The notes under the pieces: model-generated
The model's input: only the letters and a program-made list of their open reading frames with translations
The model's database searches: none
Told to the model about the DNA's origin: nothing
Position numbers and translations under genes: made by a program
Assembly: GCA_937926105.1 (NCBI GenBank)
Contig: CALANS010000219.1
Location: 1-45,454, forward strand
Source: an uncultured Actinomycetes bacterium
GTDB taxonomy: Bacteria > Actinomycetota > Actinomycetes > Mycobacteriales > Nakamurellaceae
Length of the DNA stretch: 45,454 nucleotides
Direction: 5' to 3'
Shown here: positions 26,501-33,675 of the stretch, one piece after another
Layout: every line of letters begins with the position of its first letter
Numbering within the stretch: the stretch's first letter is position 1

Positions 26501-27218
26501 TGTGCGTGGTGGCGGCTGCGTCGCTGGGCAGGGTGAGCACGGTGTCGGGGTCGATCTCGTTGTCGGGTCCGATCAGGCCGGCGTTCAGGCTCACGATTTC
26601 CGGGTAGCGCAGCGGGTCACGCAGGGTTCGCTCCGCGATGCCCCACAGGGTGTCCCGCGGCTGTACCCGATAGGTGGGTCCGGCCGCGGCTGCCTGGGCT
26701 GCCGGCTGGTCCGAGGAGGTGGGCGGCGGCACGTGGCGGGCGGCCGTAGTCCGGGCGGGGGCGCTGTGCGTGGCAGCCGGCGTGGGTGAGGCCAGCGCGG
26801 CGGCCGCGCCGCCGACCATCGAAGTCACGGCCAGGCCGATCATGATGGCCGCGATCAGGGCGGCGGCCGGTCGCTGGAACACCGCGAGGCCGGGCAGCAG
26901 CCGGGTCGGGCGATGCCTTGCGGCCGCGGCGATCTCGCCGATCACCGACACGGTGAACAGGGCCCAGCACAGCCAGATCACCGCCGCAAGCAGCACCACC
27001 AGCAGCTGTCCGGTGTCTCGTTGAGTGAGCGCCGCCCGGATCTGGCCCCACCCGGGCACCGCGTGGGGCACCAGGTTCAGCGTGCTCATCAGCGCTGGTA
27101 CGCCGGCGACGACGGCGATCAGGACGAGCAGCGCCCCGATGGCGCGGACCAGTCGTCCGGCCCGCCCCGTCCGGATGGTGCCGGGCCGAGAACGGCGCGA
27201 ACTGTGCGGCATAGGCAT
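23547..27218 (-). CDS. Transmembrane LysM-BTAD transcriptional regulator
   Basis: The start is ATG at 27218 (MPMPHSSRRSRPGTIRTGRA), 2 nt after the upstream stop; a second ATG lies at 27212. Everything upstream in the same frame is a shadow. The 1223-residue protein has three N-terminal membrane helices (about 24-44, 71-97, 118-143). Three LysM-type modules follow (about 182-231, 249-296, 312-369; YRVQPRDTLWGIAERTL, VTVQPGDTLSGITEKATG, VTVEPGETLSGITQQATG). Then come a Pro/Thr/Gln-rich linker (370-500), a fourth helix (about 503-528) and a large cytoplasmic part. The end holds an OmpR/SARP-like DNA-binding part (ITVLGPPAVRAAG onwards) and a BTAD domain. It closes the Tad pilus operon and probably links wall binding to transcription. 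Confidence 0.92.
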   Translation of the reverse strand: MPMPHSSRRSRPGTIRTGRAGRLVRAIGALLVLIAVVAGVPALMSTLNLVPHAVPGWGQIRAALTQRDTGQLLVVLLAAVIWLCWALFTVSVIGEIAAAARHRPTRLLPGLAVFQRPAAALIAAIMIGLAVTSMVGGAAAALASPTPAATHSAPARTTAARHVPPPTSSDQPAAQAAAAGPTYRVQPRDTLWGIAERTLRDPLRYPEIVSLNAGLIGPDNEIDPDTVLTLPSDAAATTHTAAPTHGPARVTVQPGDTLSGITEKATGTAQLYPKVAHANNISDPDRIFPGEVITIPADLLPADPPAPDTQSTTVTVEPGETLSGITQQATGDDSDWPAVWQANRGRAEPGGAHFDDPDLIYPGWQITIPAPAAATQPDTAPTHTPAPRDSHPDPGGTTVPAPGHSTTPPAGAAAHDHTPSPSRPAPSAPADQDTHPDTGPVAAPSTPAGVTGPSTGDAIETPTTPTSAAAQPQPQAQTQSQPQEQIAAAASPPNATDESTQQAWPTVAAFAGGGTLLAGLSLAALLAYRRGQFHRRRPGRMIATGPPESEGMERAIVQAGRAALVDVAVLDRALRGLAHTAAQRDGRMPDVIAARLGRDELTLVLAVADDDPPHPWRAQDGDTRWVLSRGDEPGYDAERREYVLAPYPTLASVGYTDTGEQWLLDLERIGSLSLTGDAERCRSLARFLAAELAHNSWSEMLSVTMVGFGAELVAANPDRLCHMVDLARAVDDATTRLDASGGDAVLAGRTGDAADAWAPHVLLVDAGATNTHTDLDELREAAATVPGRGCLAVVATDDPARQVAARWQLRIDADGVLHVPALDLQLHAQQITADEAGQLAQMIAIAAEADDTDCPPAHGDQPWDHTTDACGALTVSAGPRPNAVRNGLHLAQDDPQRDSLLPLPSQAYLDRAAVVAEDLDALAPMVDEQIRQRVHADDLDLDADLADWHDPDCPRPRITVLGPPAVRAAGSLPTRSPQLRANTEAVVYLATRGPAGVSSTVFAETMWPTDPNVAGKSKVKTMISTLRGWLGRDPETRRDYLPDGRYEPGTARYRIEGALIDAELFRRLRRRGMSRGRDGITDLTQALALVTGPPFDGITERRTDDPGPGGWLWMTQANARLDLEYIGMIEDTAHTVATHHLAGGRPVAAANAVRTALTAGSYDDVLLLDLIKACKAQGLDGEAAAWEAQIRANYDGAELPPRTAEVLQRLDAQDEDSRRVNAG

Positions 27219-27220
27219 CT

Positions 27221-27625
27221 TTACTGGCCCTCCCCGTTGGTGGCGCCCACCAAGAGTTGCGCGGTGTGGTTGGCGGATTCGGTGACAAGTAGTCCCAGCA
27301 GCGGGGTGTGAACGTCCACGGTCACGTCGATGCGGACCCGCCCCGGTCCCAGTACGGTGACGGTGCCGGTGGCGCCGGCCGCGTCCAGGTAGGTGCGGGC
27401 CGCTGTCGCCGCCCGCCGCGCGCCGCCGGTGGCGTTCGGTCCGGCCGCGTACACCGCCGCCCGGGCCGCTTCGGAGGCGTAGATGTCGGCGCGGGTCTGG
27501 GCGTTGATGGTGCTGCCGGCCTCGACCAGGAACACCGTCAGGGCCGCGCCGATCAGCACGATGAAACACGTCAGCACCGACACCGAGCCTCGATCGGAAC
27601 ACGCTGGGCGGGGTTCGCCGGTCAT
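27221..27625 (-). CDS. TadE/TadG-like pseudopilin lacking Glu5
   Basis: ATG at 27625 overlaps the upstream stop (ATGA). The 134-residue protein has a short cytoplasmic leader, then SDRG|SVSVLTCF, the class IVb prepilin-type site. Glu at +5 of the mature protein is replaced by Leu. One hydrophobic helix (VLTCFIVLIGAALTVFLVEA) and an extracytoplasmic domain follow (ARRAATAARTYLDAAGATG, then RVRIDVTVDVHTPLLGLLV). Pseudopilins of this kind act at the Tad pilus base. Loss of Glu5 normally hinders N-methylation and assembly into the filament. Its position after two TadE genes supports the call. Confidence 0.85.
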   Translation of the reverse strand: MTGEPRPACSDRGSVSVLTCFIVLIGAALTVFLVEAGSTINAQTRADIYASEAARAAVYAAGPNATGGARRAATAARTYLDAAGATGTVTVLGPGRVRIDVTVDVHTPLLGLLVTESANHTAQLLVGATNGEGQ

Positions 27626-28098
27626 GGCCGTGTTCGAGCGGTGTCAACCGGGGAGATGGCCTGGTCGTGCAGCGTTTTCGCCCCGGGCAGGCCGGGCGCG
27701 CCGACGTCGGACAGGTCCACGGTGCACCACACATCCACCGTCACGGTGCCCGACAGACCGGCGGGGTTGGAAAAGCCGCTGGTGTCGGTGTCCACGGTGA
27801 TACGGGTGCAGTGCAGCCCGGCCGATTCCAGGGCGGCAACCGCCGCCTGGTGGGCGGCATTATCGGCCTCGGCTGGGGTGCGGGCCAGCGATGCCTCGCG
27901 AGCCGCGGCTCCCGCCACGCCGGTGATGCGATCGCCCGCGAGTGCGATCCGGGCGCCGACGACCAGAAACGCTAAAACCAGCAGGATCACCGGCAGCAGG
28001 ATGGCCAGTTCCACTGACTCTGAGCCACGGTCCTGCCCCCATGCGCGCTTGGAGGGCTGGTCCGGGCGGTAGGGCCGGCCAGCCGCGGGGGCGGTCAT
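27622..28098 (-). CDS. tadE: TadE-like minor pilin
   Basis: ATG at 28098 overlaps the upstream stop (ATGA), and the longer open frame before it is a shadow. The 158-residue protein has a basic leader and the processing site QDRG|SESVELAILLP with Glu at +5. One hydrophobic helix (about 31-50) and a soluble extracytoplasmic domain follow, with cysteines in LHCTRITVDT and VDVWCTVDLSD that could pair. TadE proteins are minor pseudopilins needed for Flp pilus assembly. It is the second of three consecutive TadE-like genes in the operon. Confidence 0.88.
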   Translation of the reverse strand: MTAPAAGRPYRPDQPSKRAWGQDRGSESVELAILLPVILLVLAFLVVGARIALAGDRITGVAGAAAREASLARTPAEADNAAHQAAVAALESAGLHCTRITVDTDTSGFSNPAGLSGTVTVDVWCTVDLSDVGAPGLPGAKTLHDQAISPVDTARTRP

Positions 28099-28559
28099 GG
28101 CCCGCCTCCCGGGGTAGTGAACACTTCTCGCGGTCGGGTGGCGGTCACGTCGATGGTCGGGGAGAAGCCGGGCAGCGGGATCACCACGATCACCGTGGCG
28201 TGTACATGCACCGACACGACCGTGTCGGTTTCGGTTTCGTTGCTCGCGTGACCGGTCAGGGTGCCGTGTCCGAGCCGGTCCAGGTATGCGTCGGCGGCGC
28301 CGGTCCCCGCTCCGGGTGGGGCGTCGTGCAGGCTGGCTGCCCGGGCACCCGCCTCGGCGGCCGCTTGAGCCACCTCCCGCCCGAAGTACCACATGGCCGT
28401 CTGGGTGCCGCCCAGCAGCAACACCACGATGATCGGGAACAGGATCGCGAACTCCACCGCGGAGGATCCCCGATCATCGACCCGGCGCCACGCGGCAGAG
28501 TCGGGTGCGGCCCGGCCGGCCCGGTCTCGCAGTCGCGCAGCGTGTGTCGCCCTCGACAT
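28095..28559 (-). CDS. tadE: TadE-like minor pilin
   Basis: The start is ATG at 28559 (MSRATHAARLRDRAGRAAPD), 4 nt after the pilin stop. The 154-residue protein has a long basic leader (about 31 residues) and the processing site DDRG|SSAVEFAILFP with Glu at +5. A hydrophobic helix (EFAILFPIIVVLLLGGTQTA) and an extracytoplasmic domain follow, the latter with VVSVHVHATVIVVIPLPGF and TIDVTATRPREV. It has the TadE layout. The DRG|S cleavage sequence is shared with the neighbouring pilin and the two other TadE-like proteins, so one peptidase probably processes all four. Confidence 0.88.
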   Translation of the reverse strand: MSRATHAARLRDRAGRAAPDSAAWRRVDDRGSSAVEFAILFPIIVVLLLGGTQTAMWYFGREVAQAAAEAGARAASLHDAPPGAGTGAADAYLDRLGHGTLTGHASNETETDTVVSVHVHATVIVVIPLPGFSPTIDVTATRPREVFTTPGGGP

Positions 28560-28563
28560 GGCT

Positions 28564-28845
28564 CTACGGCTGGTCCTTGAATAGGTTCGTCTTGGTGACC
28601 ACATAGGCGGTGGCTGCGCCCAGCACCAAGGTGCCTACGCCGATCGCCAGGATCACCATGAATGACTTCTCGGTGGAGTCCGAGCCTCGGTCGTCGGCCG
28701 GCTGGTTGCCGCGCAGGCGATCTGCCAGTGCTGCTGCCATCACGGTCAGTGCGACGACGGCCGTCAGTACCGCCGCCCAGGCGTTGCGGGCCGAGATGAC
28801 CACGCCGCTGCGGGAGGTGGTGTAGGCGGGGCTGTTGCTGGTCAT
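28564..28845 (-). CDS. Flp-type pilin candidate with an extra membrane helix
   Basis: ATG at 28845 has a strong ribosome binding site (AGAAGGGGG, spacing about 7); an in-frame ATG at 28950 lacks one. The 93-residue protein has two hydrophobic helices. The first (AWAAVLTAVVALTVMAAALA, about 22-41) precedes the apparent cleavage site DDRG|SDSTEK with Glu at +5. The second (FMVILAIGVGTLVLGAATAY) starts the mature part, which would be only 39 residues and end TKTNLFKDQP. That size is typical of Flp pilins, but the membrane helix in the leader is not. As the only small pilin-sized gene between tadC and tadE it is the best candidate for the major pilin. Confidence 0.75.
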   Translation of the reverse strand: MTSNSPAYTTSRSGVVISARNAWAAVLTAVVALTVMAAALADRLRGNQPADDRGSDSTEKSFMVILAIGVGTLVLGAATAYVVTKTNLFKDQP

Positions 28846-28953
28846 GGTGGACCCCCTTCTGTTGGTTGATCCGGCGGGCGCCGGATGCGAGAGTGTGAAC
28901 GCCGGTGCGGTCTGGCCCATGCGTGGTTGTCCTTCCCGGTTGGTGGTCATCTG
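28846..28953. promoter_or_regulatory. 108-nt spacer before the pilin gene
   Basis: This is the only long gap within the otherwise overlapping pilus gene chain. The strong ribosome binding site of the pilin lies at its end. An internal promoter or a processing site that raises pilin output would be logical here, but I see no clear -10/-35 boxes. Confidence 0.3.
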
Positions 28954-29847
28954 TCAGCCGCTGTCGAGCATGCGCAGCACGAATGGCACCATCACGAACA
29001 GCATCAGGCCGAACACCAGCAGTGACAGTGGCCTGGCCATCCGCTCGGAGATCAGGTTCGCCTCGGTGCGGGCCTGCGCCAGTTCGGTGTGTCGCAAGGT
29101 CCGCGCCGCCGCGAGCAGGGTCTGATAGACGGCCGCCCCGTCCGCGGCGGTCGCCGCGATGTCGGCCAGGTTCTTCAGCTCGGGCACCGCGAGTTCCTCG
29201 CCGAGTCGGCGCAGCGCGGCCCACGGCTTTTCCCCCGCGAGGTCGGCCCGGCGGATCACCCGCCGCATTGCCCCGAACGCCGCCGTGCCCGATACTCGCA
29301 CCGCCTCGTCCAGGGCCTGCTCCACCGAGCCGCGGGCACGTCGCTCGCCCGCCACCAGCGTCAAGAAGAACTCCAGATTGGTGCGGAACGCGACCCGCGC
29401 CCTGTCGGCCAACTCCTTCGCCTCGGCCGAGGGGGTTCGCCACCCGATGACGGCGATCGCCACGCCGGCCACCGCCGGGAACGCCGCGATCCCGCCGAGA
29501 CCCAACACGGCCAGCACCACCGACAACGCCGACGGCGCCAGCAATCCCGCCGCCGCCAGGGTGAGTTTCCGGGCCGTCAACTGCTCCCGGGTCCATCCCA
29601 GGATGGCAAGATCCTCATCCGAGCAGCCGACCTTCCAGCCGGGCCGGGCGGCCAGCCGGCTAGCCCACCCGGCCGGCAGCCACCACCGGGTCGATGCCGC
29701 GACGGAGGGCAGCGGCGCCGCGCCGCCGGACAGCTGCGCCAGTGCCGCGGCCAGCGCGGGCGGCGCGGGGCGCCACGCCCGCACCGCGAGCACCAGCCCC
29801 AGGCCGACCAGCAGGCCGCCCCCGATCGCCAGCTGGCCGCCGGTCAC
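28954..29847 (-). CDS. tadC: TadC, Tad pilus inner-membrane protein
   Basis: The start is GTG at 29847, overlapping the tadB stop (GTGA); the longer frame upstream is a shadow of tadB. The 297 residues carry a type II secretion F domain (about 130-280). Membrane helices lie at about 6-23, 112-150 (two) and 272-292. Signature stretches are NLEFFLTLVAGERRARGSVE and ISERMARPLSLLVFGLMLF. TadC forms the inner-membrane platform of the Tad pilus with TadB and is driven by TadA. It lies directly after tadB, as in most tad loci. Confidence 0.92.
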   Translation of the reverse strand: MTGGQLAIGGGLLVGLGLVLAVRAWRPAPPALAAALAQLSGGAAPLPSVAASTRWWLPAGWASRLAARPGWKVGCSDEDLAILGWTREQLTARKLTLAAAGLLAPSALSVVLAVLGLGGIAAFPAVAGVAIAVIGWRTPSAEAKELADRARVAFRTNLEFFLTLVAGERRARGSVEQALDEAVRVSGTAAFGAMRRVIRRADLAGEKPWAALRRLGEELAVPELKNLADIAATAADGAAVYQTLLAAARTLRHTELAQARTEANLISERMARPLSLLVFGLMLFVMVPFVLRMLDSG

Positions 29848-30695
29848 GACGTCACCCCAGCGGCCGGATTCATCAACACCACCGGTTCCTCCGGCGGGTC
29901 GGACAGGCGCCGCAGCCAGCGCAGCGCCGCCACGAACACACCGGCCACCACGGCCAGCAGCACCTGGCCCAGCACCCCCGAGTACGGGGACAGGAACGTG
30001 CGGGAGAAGGCCATCAACCCTGCCACCAGGACCGCGGACACGATCACGATGGTGCGGGCGTTGGCCCGGGACCGGGCCCGCTCGGACTCGACCTCCCGCA
30101 GCATCCGGGCCCGGTCTTCCACGTCCGCCGCCAGCTCGGTGAGCACGTCGGCAAGGCCCGGCCCGCCGTGCCGCTCCCGCAGGATCAGCACCCCGGCGAT
30201 CTTCTGCGCCGCCGGATCGCCGACATCGGCGGCGAACCGGCGAAGCGCGGGCTCCGGCCCGGTGGCATCCATCCGGGTCACCAAGGCCCGCACCGGCCCG
30301 GCCACCGCCGCCGGCGCTGCGCCGGCGGATCGGGCCAGCGCGTCGGTGATCGACCCGGCCGCGCCGGACGACAGCAGATCCGCCAACCGCCGCGCCCACT
30401 CCGCCAACGCGTCCGCCCGCGCGATCTGCCGGGCCGCCGCCGCGCCACCGCCCAACACCGCCGGCACGAACACCACCGCACCCCCCGCCGCCGCAGCAGC
30501 GACCGGCCAGCCCGTGACCAGCAACACCAGCAACCCGACCCCGACCGCCGCGGCGTGCATCGGCCGCATCCGCCAGCGTCGCCGCGCCGGGCGGGCCGGC
30601 CACAGCGACACCCCGCGCCAGGCACACACGCCGGCTACCGCGCCGCCGGCCACTAGCAGCCCGGCCGCCGTGACCAGCAGCACCCCGGCGGTCAC
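29844..30695 (-). CDS. tadB: TadB, Tad pilus inner-membrane protein
   Basis: The start is GTG at 30695, overlapping the tadA stop (GTGA). The 283-residue protein has helices near the N-terminus (about 4-27 and 48-80) and at the end (about 217-265), and a T2SS F domain between them. Characteristic stretches are ARRLADLLSSGAAGSITDAL and VLTELAADVEDRARMLREVE. It partners TadC in the pilus platform. The last residues (PVVLMNPAAGVTS) run into the tadC start. The protein is extremely Ala-rich, as expected at this GC content. Confidence 0.92.
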   Translation of the reverse strand: MTAGVLLVTAAGLLVAGGAVAGVCAWRGVSLWPARPARRRWRMRPMHAAAVGVGLLVLLVTGWPVAAAAAGGAVVFVPAVLGGGAAAARQIARADALAEWARRLADLLSSGAAGSITDALARSAGAAPAAVAGPVRALVTRMDATGPEPALRRFAADVGDPAAQKIAGVLILRERHGGPGLADVLTELAADVEDRARMLREVESERARSRANARTIVIVSAVLVAGLMAFSRTFLSPYSGVLGQVLLAVVAGVFVAALRWLRRLSDPPEEPVVLMNPAAGVTS

Positions 30696-32128
30696 CAGAT
30701 CACCCCCGCGTCGGGCGTGACCCAATCCGACCGTTCCGGGTCCAGCCATCGGGCGGCGTCGAAACCCACCGCGTCCAGCCGCTGCGCCAGATCCGTCGAC
30801 AAACGGCCCGGACCCACCGCGACCGCCCGCCCATCCACGGGACGGGGCGCGAACAGCGCCGGGAAATCCGGGTAGGCACGGTCCCCGACATGCCCGAGTT
30901 CGTAGATTCCCGACACATACCGCCGGTAGTGCCGGTCCCGGGACACGTGCACCACCAAATCCAGCGACGCCAGCGAACGCATCACCAACTCCGGCGGCGG
31001 CGGTGGTGTCGCCTTCAGCGCCGCGATCAGCACCTTGTCGAAAAGGCCCTCCGCGGTCGGTGAGTGAATCGTGCACATCACCGAGGACACCCCCGACGTG
31101 ACCGCGTCCAGCAGGGCCATCACGTAGCCGCCGCGGACCTCACCCAGCGCGAGCCATGTCGGGGACGCCCGCAACGCCTCGTGCAACGCGTCCCCCAACC
31201 CGAACCCGCCGCGGCCCTCCGCATTGGGCAACCGCGATTCGAAAGCCCGACACACCGCGAACCGGCGAACCAGCCGCCCCGACACCGGATCCCGCCGCGG
31301 CAGATGCAACCCCAGCTCGCGTTCGTCTTCGACAGTAACCATCACATTGTCGAAACCAACAGCGTTGCAAAGGCTTCTGAGAAAAGTAGTCTTCCCGACC
31401 CCGGGATTGCCCGATACCAGGATCGACGCGCCCGCGGCCACCGCGTGCGTCAAGAACTCCCGCATCGGGGTGTCGATCATGCCCAGGCCGCGCAGATCCT
31501 CCAGGCTCGGATCCGGCAGCCGGTGCACCCGGATCACTCCGGCGGGGCGGGGCAACACATCCATCGCAGCCTGCAGCCTGGCGCCCAGCGGACCCACTCC
31601 GCGAAGCCGCACATTCAAGATCGGGTGTGCCGAGGAGAACTCCCGCGCCGATTGCCCGTCCCCGGAGCGGGCGCCTATCCCCCGCAACACCCGGATCAGC
31701 TCGTCATCGTTGGTGGCAATCGGTGGGCCGTCGACGAACTCGCCCGTGCGCAGCCGCAGCACCGTCGGGTCGCACCCTTCGAAATGCACGTCCTCCACGT
31801 CGTCACGGCCAACCAGCGGCGCGATGCGGCCCAGCCCATCCAACTCGGCCAAGACGGCCGCGAACACCCGCCTTTCCGCCGCCGCGTCCGGCGCCGCCCG
31901 ACCCCGCCCAGCCTCGTGCAACACCAACTGGGTGTACTCGTCGCGGATCAACTGCCGCATCAACTCTCGACGCGCCGCCGCCGGCAACTCCCGCTGCTCG
32001 GCCGCCAACCTCGTGGACACCCGGCCCCGCACCTCCTCCACCAGCCCGTAGTCCACACCGGCAGCGGCATCGCTATCGCCGTCGGCGTGATCGGCGGTGG
32101 CCCCGGCCAGCACGGATTCGATGCTCAC
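30692..32128 (-). CDS. tadA: TadA/CpaF-type secretion ATPase
   Basis: The start is GTG at 32128 (VSIESVLAGATADHADGDSD), overlapping the TadZ-like stop (GTGA). The 478 residues form a hexameric motor ATPase that powers pilus extension. An N-terminal domain (LVEEVRGRVSTRLAAEQREL, then ELMRQLIRDEY) precedes the catalytic part. Walker A is GNPGVGKTT at residues 240-248. Further motifs are the Asp box VTVEDERELGL, Walker B WLALGEVRGGYVMALLDAV and the His box TIHSPTAEGLFDKVL. Length and order match CpaF/TadA. The C-terminus (about 440-478) is specific to this locus type. Confidence 0.95.
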   Translation of the reverse strand: MSIESVLAGATADHADGDSDAAAGVDYGLVEEVRGRVSTRLAAEQRELPAAARRELMRQLIRDEYTQLVLHEAGRGRAAPDAAAERRVFAAVLAELDGLGRIAPLVGRDDVEDVHFEGCDPTVLRLRTGEFVDGPPIATNDDELIRVLRGIGARSGDGQSAREFSSAHPILNVRLRGVGPLGARLQAAMDVLPRPAGVIRVHRLPDPSLEDLRGLGMIDTPMREFLTHAVAAGASILVSGNPGVGKTTFLRSLCNAVGFDNVMVTVEDERELGLHLPRRDPVSGRLVRRFAVCRAFESRLPNAEGRGGFGLGDALHEALRASPTWLALGEVRGGYVMALLDAVTSGVSSVMCTIHSPTAEGLFDKVLIAALKATPPPPPELVMRSLASLDLVVHVSRDRHYRRYVSGIYELGHVGDRAYPDFPALFAPRPVDGRAVAVGPGRLSTDLAQRLDAVGFDAARWLDPERSDWVTPDAGVIW

Positions 32129-32922
32129 GGCGCCGCCCCCGCCCGCGGTGCCGACGCCAGGTCCGCCTCCTGGGCAGCCGCGAGGCCGCCCGCCAGGCGC
32201 GCCGCGGCCCGCAGCAGCGGCGAGCGGGCCAGCCGCGGCCACGGCATCGCGGCCCCATCCATCAAAACCGCCGCGGCCCGCGGGTCGGTCGGCAGCCTGC
32301 CTTGAACCGGGATGCTCAGCGCCGCGGAAATCTCGCCGGCGGTGTACGGGCCGTCTCCGATCACCAGCGCCGACACCGACCCCGCATCACCCAGAATCTC
32401 ACGCAGCCGCGAAACCGCCTGCGTGGCAGCGTGTACCGAGCGGACGCTACTGCGTACAGCCACCAACACTCGATCCGCCGCGTGGAACAGCGCGCCATTG
32501 GTTGCGGCGCTCCCGGCCAGCCTGCCCGCGTCGACCAGCGCGTCTCGTCCCAACACCGCCGACGAGCGTTCCAGCGCCAAGGCCAGCTGTCCCCATGTTT
32601 GAGAGGTCAGCGACCGGCCAGCCACCGCGTCGGCCACCCCCGCCAGCAGCCACAACTCCGGTCGTTCCGGCACCATGACCGCGTGCTCGTCCAGCAGCGC
32701 CGCGCCCTGCAACGCAGGAACCTCGCCCCGGGCGGCCACCGCCCAGGACAACAGGCCCCGTCCGCAGTCGACGCGGCCGGCCAGGAAACCCGACGCCAGA
32801 TCACCGCCGGCCGGGTCTGCGTCGGCGACCAACACACCCTCGCCCGGCCACGCCAGACCCAACGCCCACACCGCGGCCGACACGCCCGGCGAGGCCTTCC
32901 CCGACGTCACCACCGTCAACAT
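32125..32922 (-). CDS. tadZ: TadZ/CpaE-like protein with degenerate P-loop
   Basis: ATG at 32922 lies 6 nt after the CpaB stop. The 265-residue protein has a ParA/MinD-like fold and would place the pilus machine in the cell. The N-terminal P-loop reads TSGKASPGVSAAVWALG instead of a KGGVGKTT-type sequence; the signature lysine remains but the second one is lost. The next motif VLVADADPAGGDLA is well kept. Other parts are GRDALVDAGRLAGSAATN (where DxxP-type residues are expected) and ALVIGDGPYTAGEISAAL. ATP binding is possible but hydrolysis is uncertain. Position before tadA matches tadZ in other loci. There is no receiver domain. Confidence 0.88.
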   Translation of the reverse strand: MLTVVTSGKASPGVSAAVWALGLAWPGEGVLVADADPAGGDLASGFLAGRVDCGRGLLSWAVAARGEVPALQGAALLDEHAVMVPERPELWLLAGVADAVAGRSLTSQTWGQLALALERSSAVLGRDALVDAGRLAGSAATNGALFHAADRVLVAVRSSVRSVHAATQAVSRLREILGDAGSVSALVIGDGPYTAGEISAALSIPVQGRLPTDPRAAAVLMDGAAMPWPRLARSPLLRAAARLAGGLAAAQEADLASAPRAGAAP

Positions 32923-32928
32923 CGCCGT

Positions 32929-33675
32929 TCAGCCGCCCGCCGGCAGCAAGATCACCGCCAGGTTCCCGGTCGACGCCAACCGCGCCAAGGCCGGGCCGTC
33001 CGCAGCCGCCACTCGAACGTCCACCACCGTCACCCCGCTGGCCCCATCTGTCTTGCCGACGTCATCCACCACCGCATCCACCGGCGCCGCCGCCTGGGGC
33101 TTCGACCCGTCGAGGGCGCCGGCGCTACCTAGGGTGGCCACCACCAACACACGCTGGCCAGGCGAGAGCCCCCGGGCAGGCAGTTGACCCAGCTTCAACG
33201 GCAGCGCCACCAGCTGCTGCCCGGGCACGAACCCGGTCGAGCGGCCGATCTGGCCTTCGGTCAGCAGCTCCCCCTTCACCAGCGGCACCTGCGCCACCAT
33301 GCCCACCACCCGGTCGAGCTCCCCGGCCGGGATCGGGGACAGGTTCGGATCCGTACCTACCGAAGCCACCGTCAGGTCTGCGGACGTGATCGTCTGGCCC
33401 AGCGGCACATTCCGTGCCACCGCCAGCACCTGGCTGTGTCGGGTCAGCATGTTCGCCCCGGCGAACGCCAACACCCCGCCCAGGGCCACGACCAGCACGG
33501 CGATCAACAGTCCGCGGCGCGAGCGGCGCCGCGCCGCCGCCGCGCGGACCTGCACACCGGTCTCGGTGCCCGCCAACGGCGGCTGGGAAGGCGCAGACGG
33601 GCTATCCGACGGGTGCGCGTTCCCGCCGCCCGTGGCGAGTGGTGGGTGTACTGCCCCGTTGCTGCGCGGACTCAT
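32929..33675 (-). CDS. cpaB: CpaB/RcpC-like Flp pilus assembly protein (SAF domain)
   Basis: ATG at 33675 overlaps the upstream stop (ATGA). The 248-residue protein has a cytoplasmic, low-complexity N-terminus (1-50, basic end AAAARRRSRRG), one membrane helix (about 54-76) and an extracytoplasmic SAF domain (about 80-150) with VARNVPLGQTITSADL and VAQVPLVKGELLTEGQIG. A second beta-rich part follows with LSPGQRVLVVATLG. CpaB/RcpC proteins stabilise the Flp pilus in the envelope. The last residues are VILLPAGG. The gene lies between the secreted PKD-like protein and tadZ. Confidence 0.88.
   Translation of the reverse strand: MSPRSNGAVHPPLATGGGNAHPSDSPSAPSQPPLAGTETGVQVRAAAARRRSRRGLLIAVLVVALGGVLAFAGANMLTRHSQVLAVARNVPLGQTITSADLTVASVGTDPNLSPIPAGELDRVVGMVAQVPLVKGELLTEGQIGRSTGFVPGQQLVALPLKLGQLPARGLSPGQRVLVVATLGSAGALDGSKPQAAAPVDAVVDDVGKTDGASGVTVVDVRVAAADGPALARLASTGNLAVILLPAGG

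Noticed and set aside
27219..27734. N-terminal extension of the LysM-BTAD frame
   Set aside because: These bases code for the TadE-like proteins in other frames. The extension is His/Arg-rich shadow sequence, and an ATG at 27218 fits the gene spacing.
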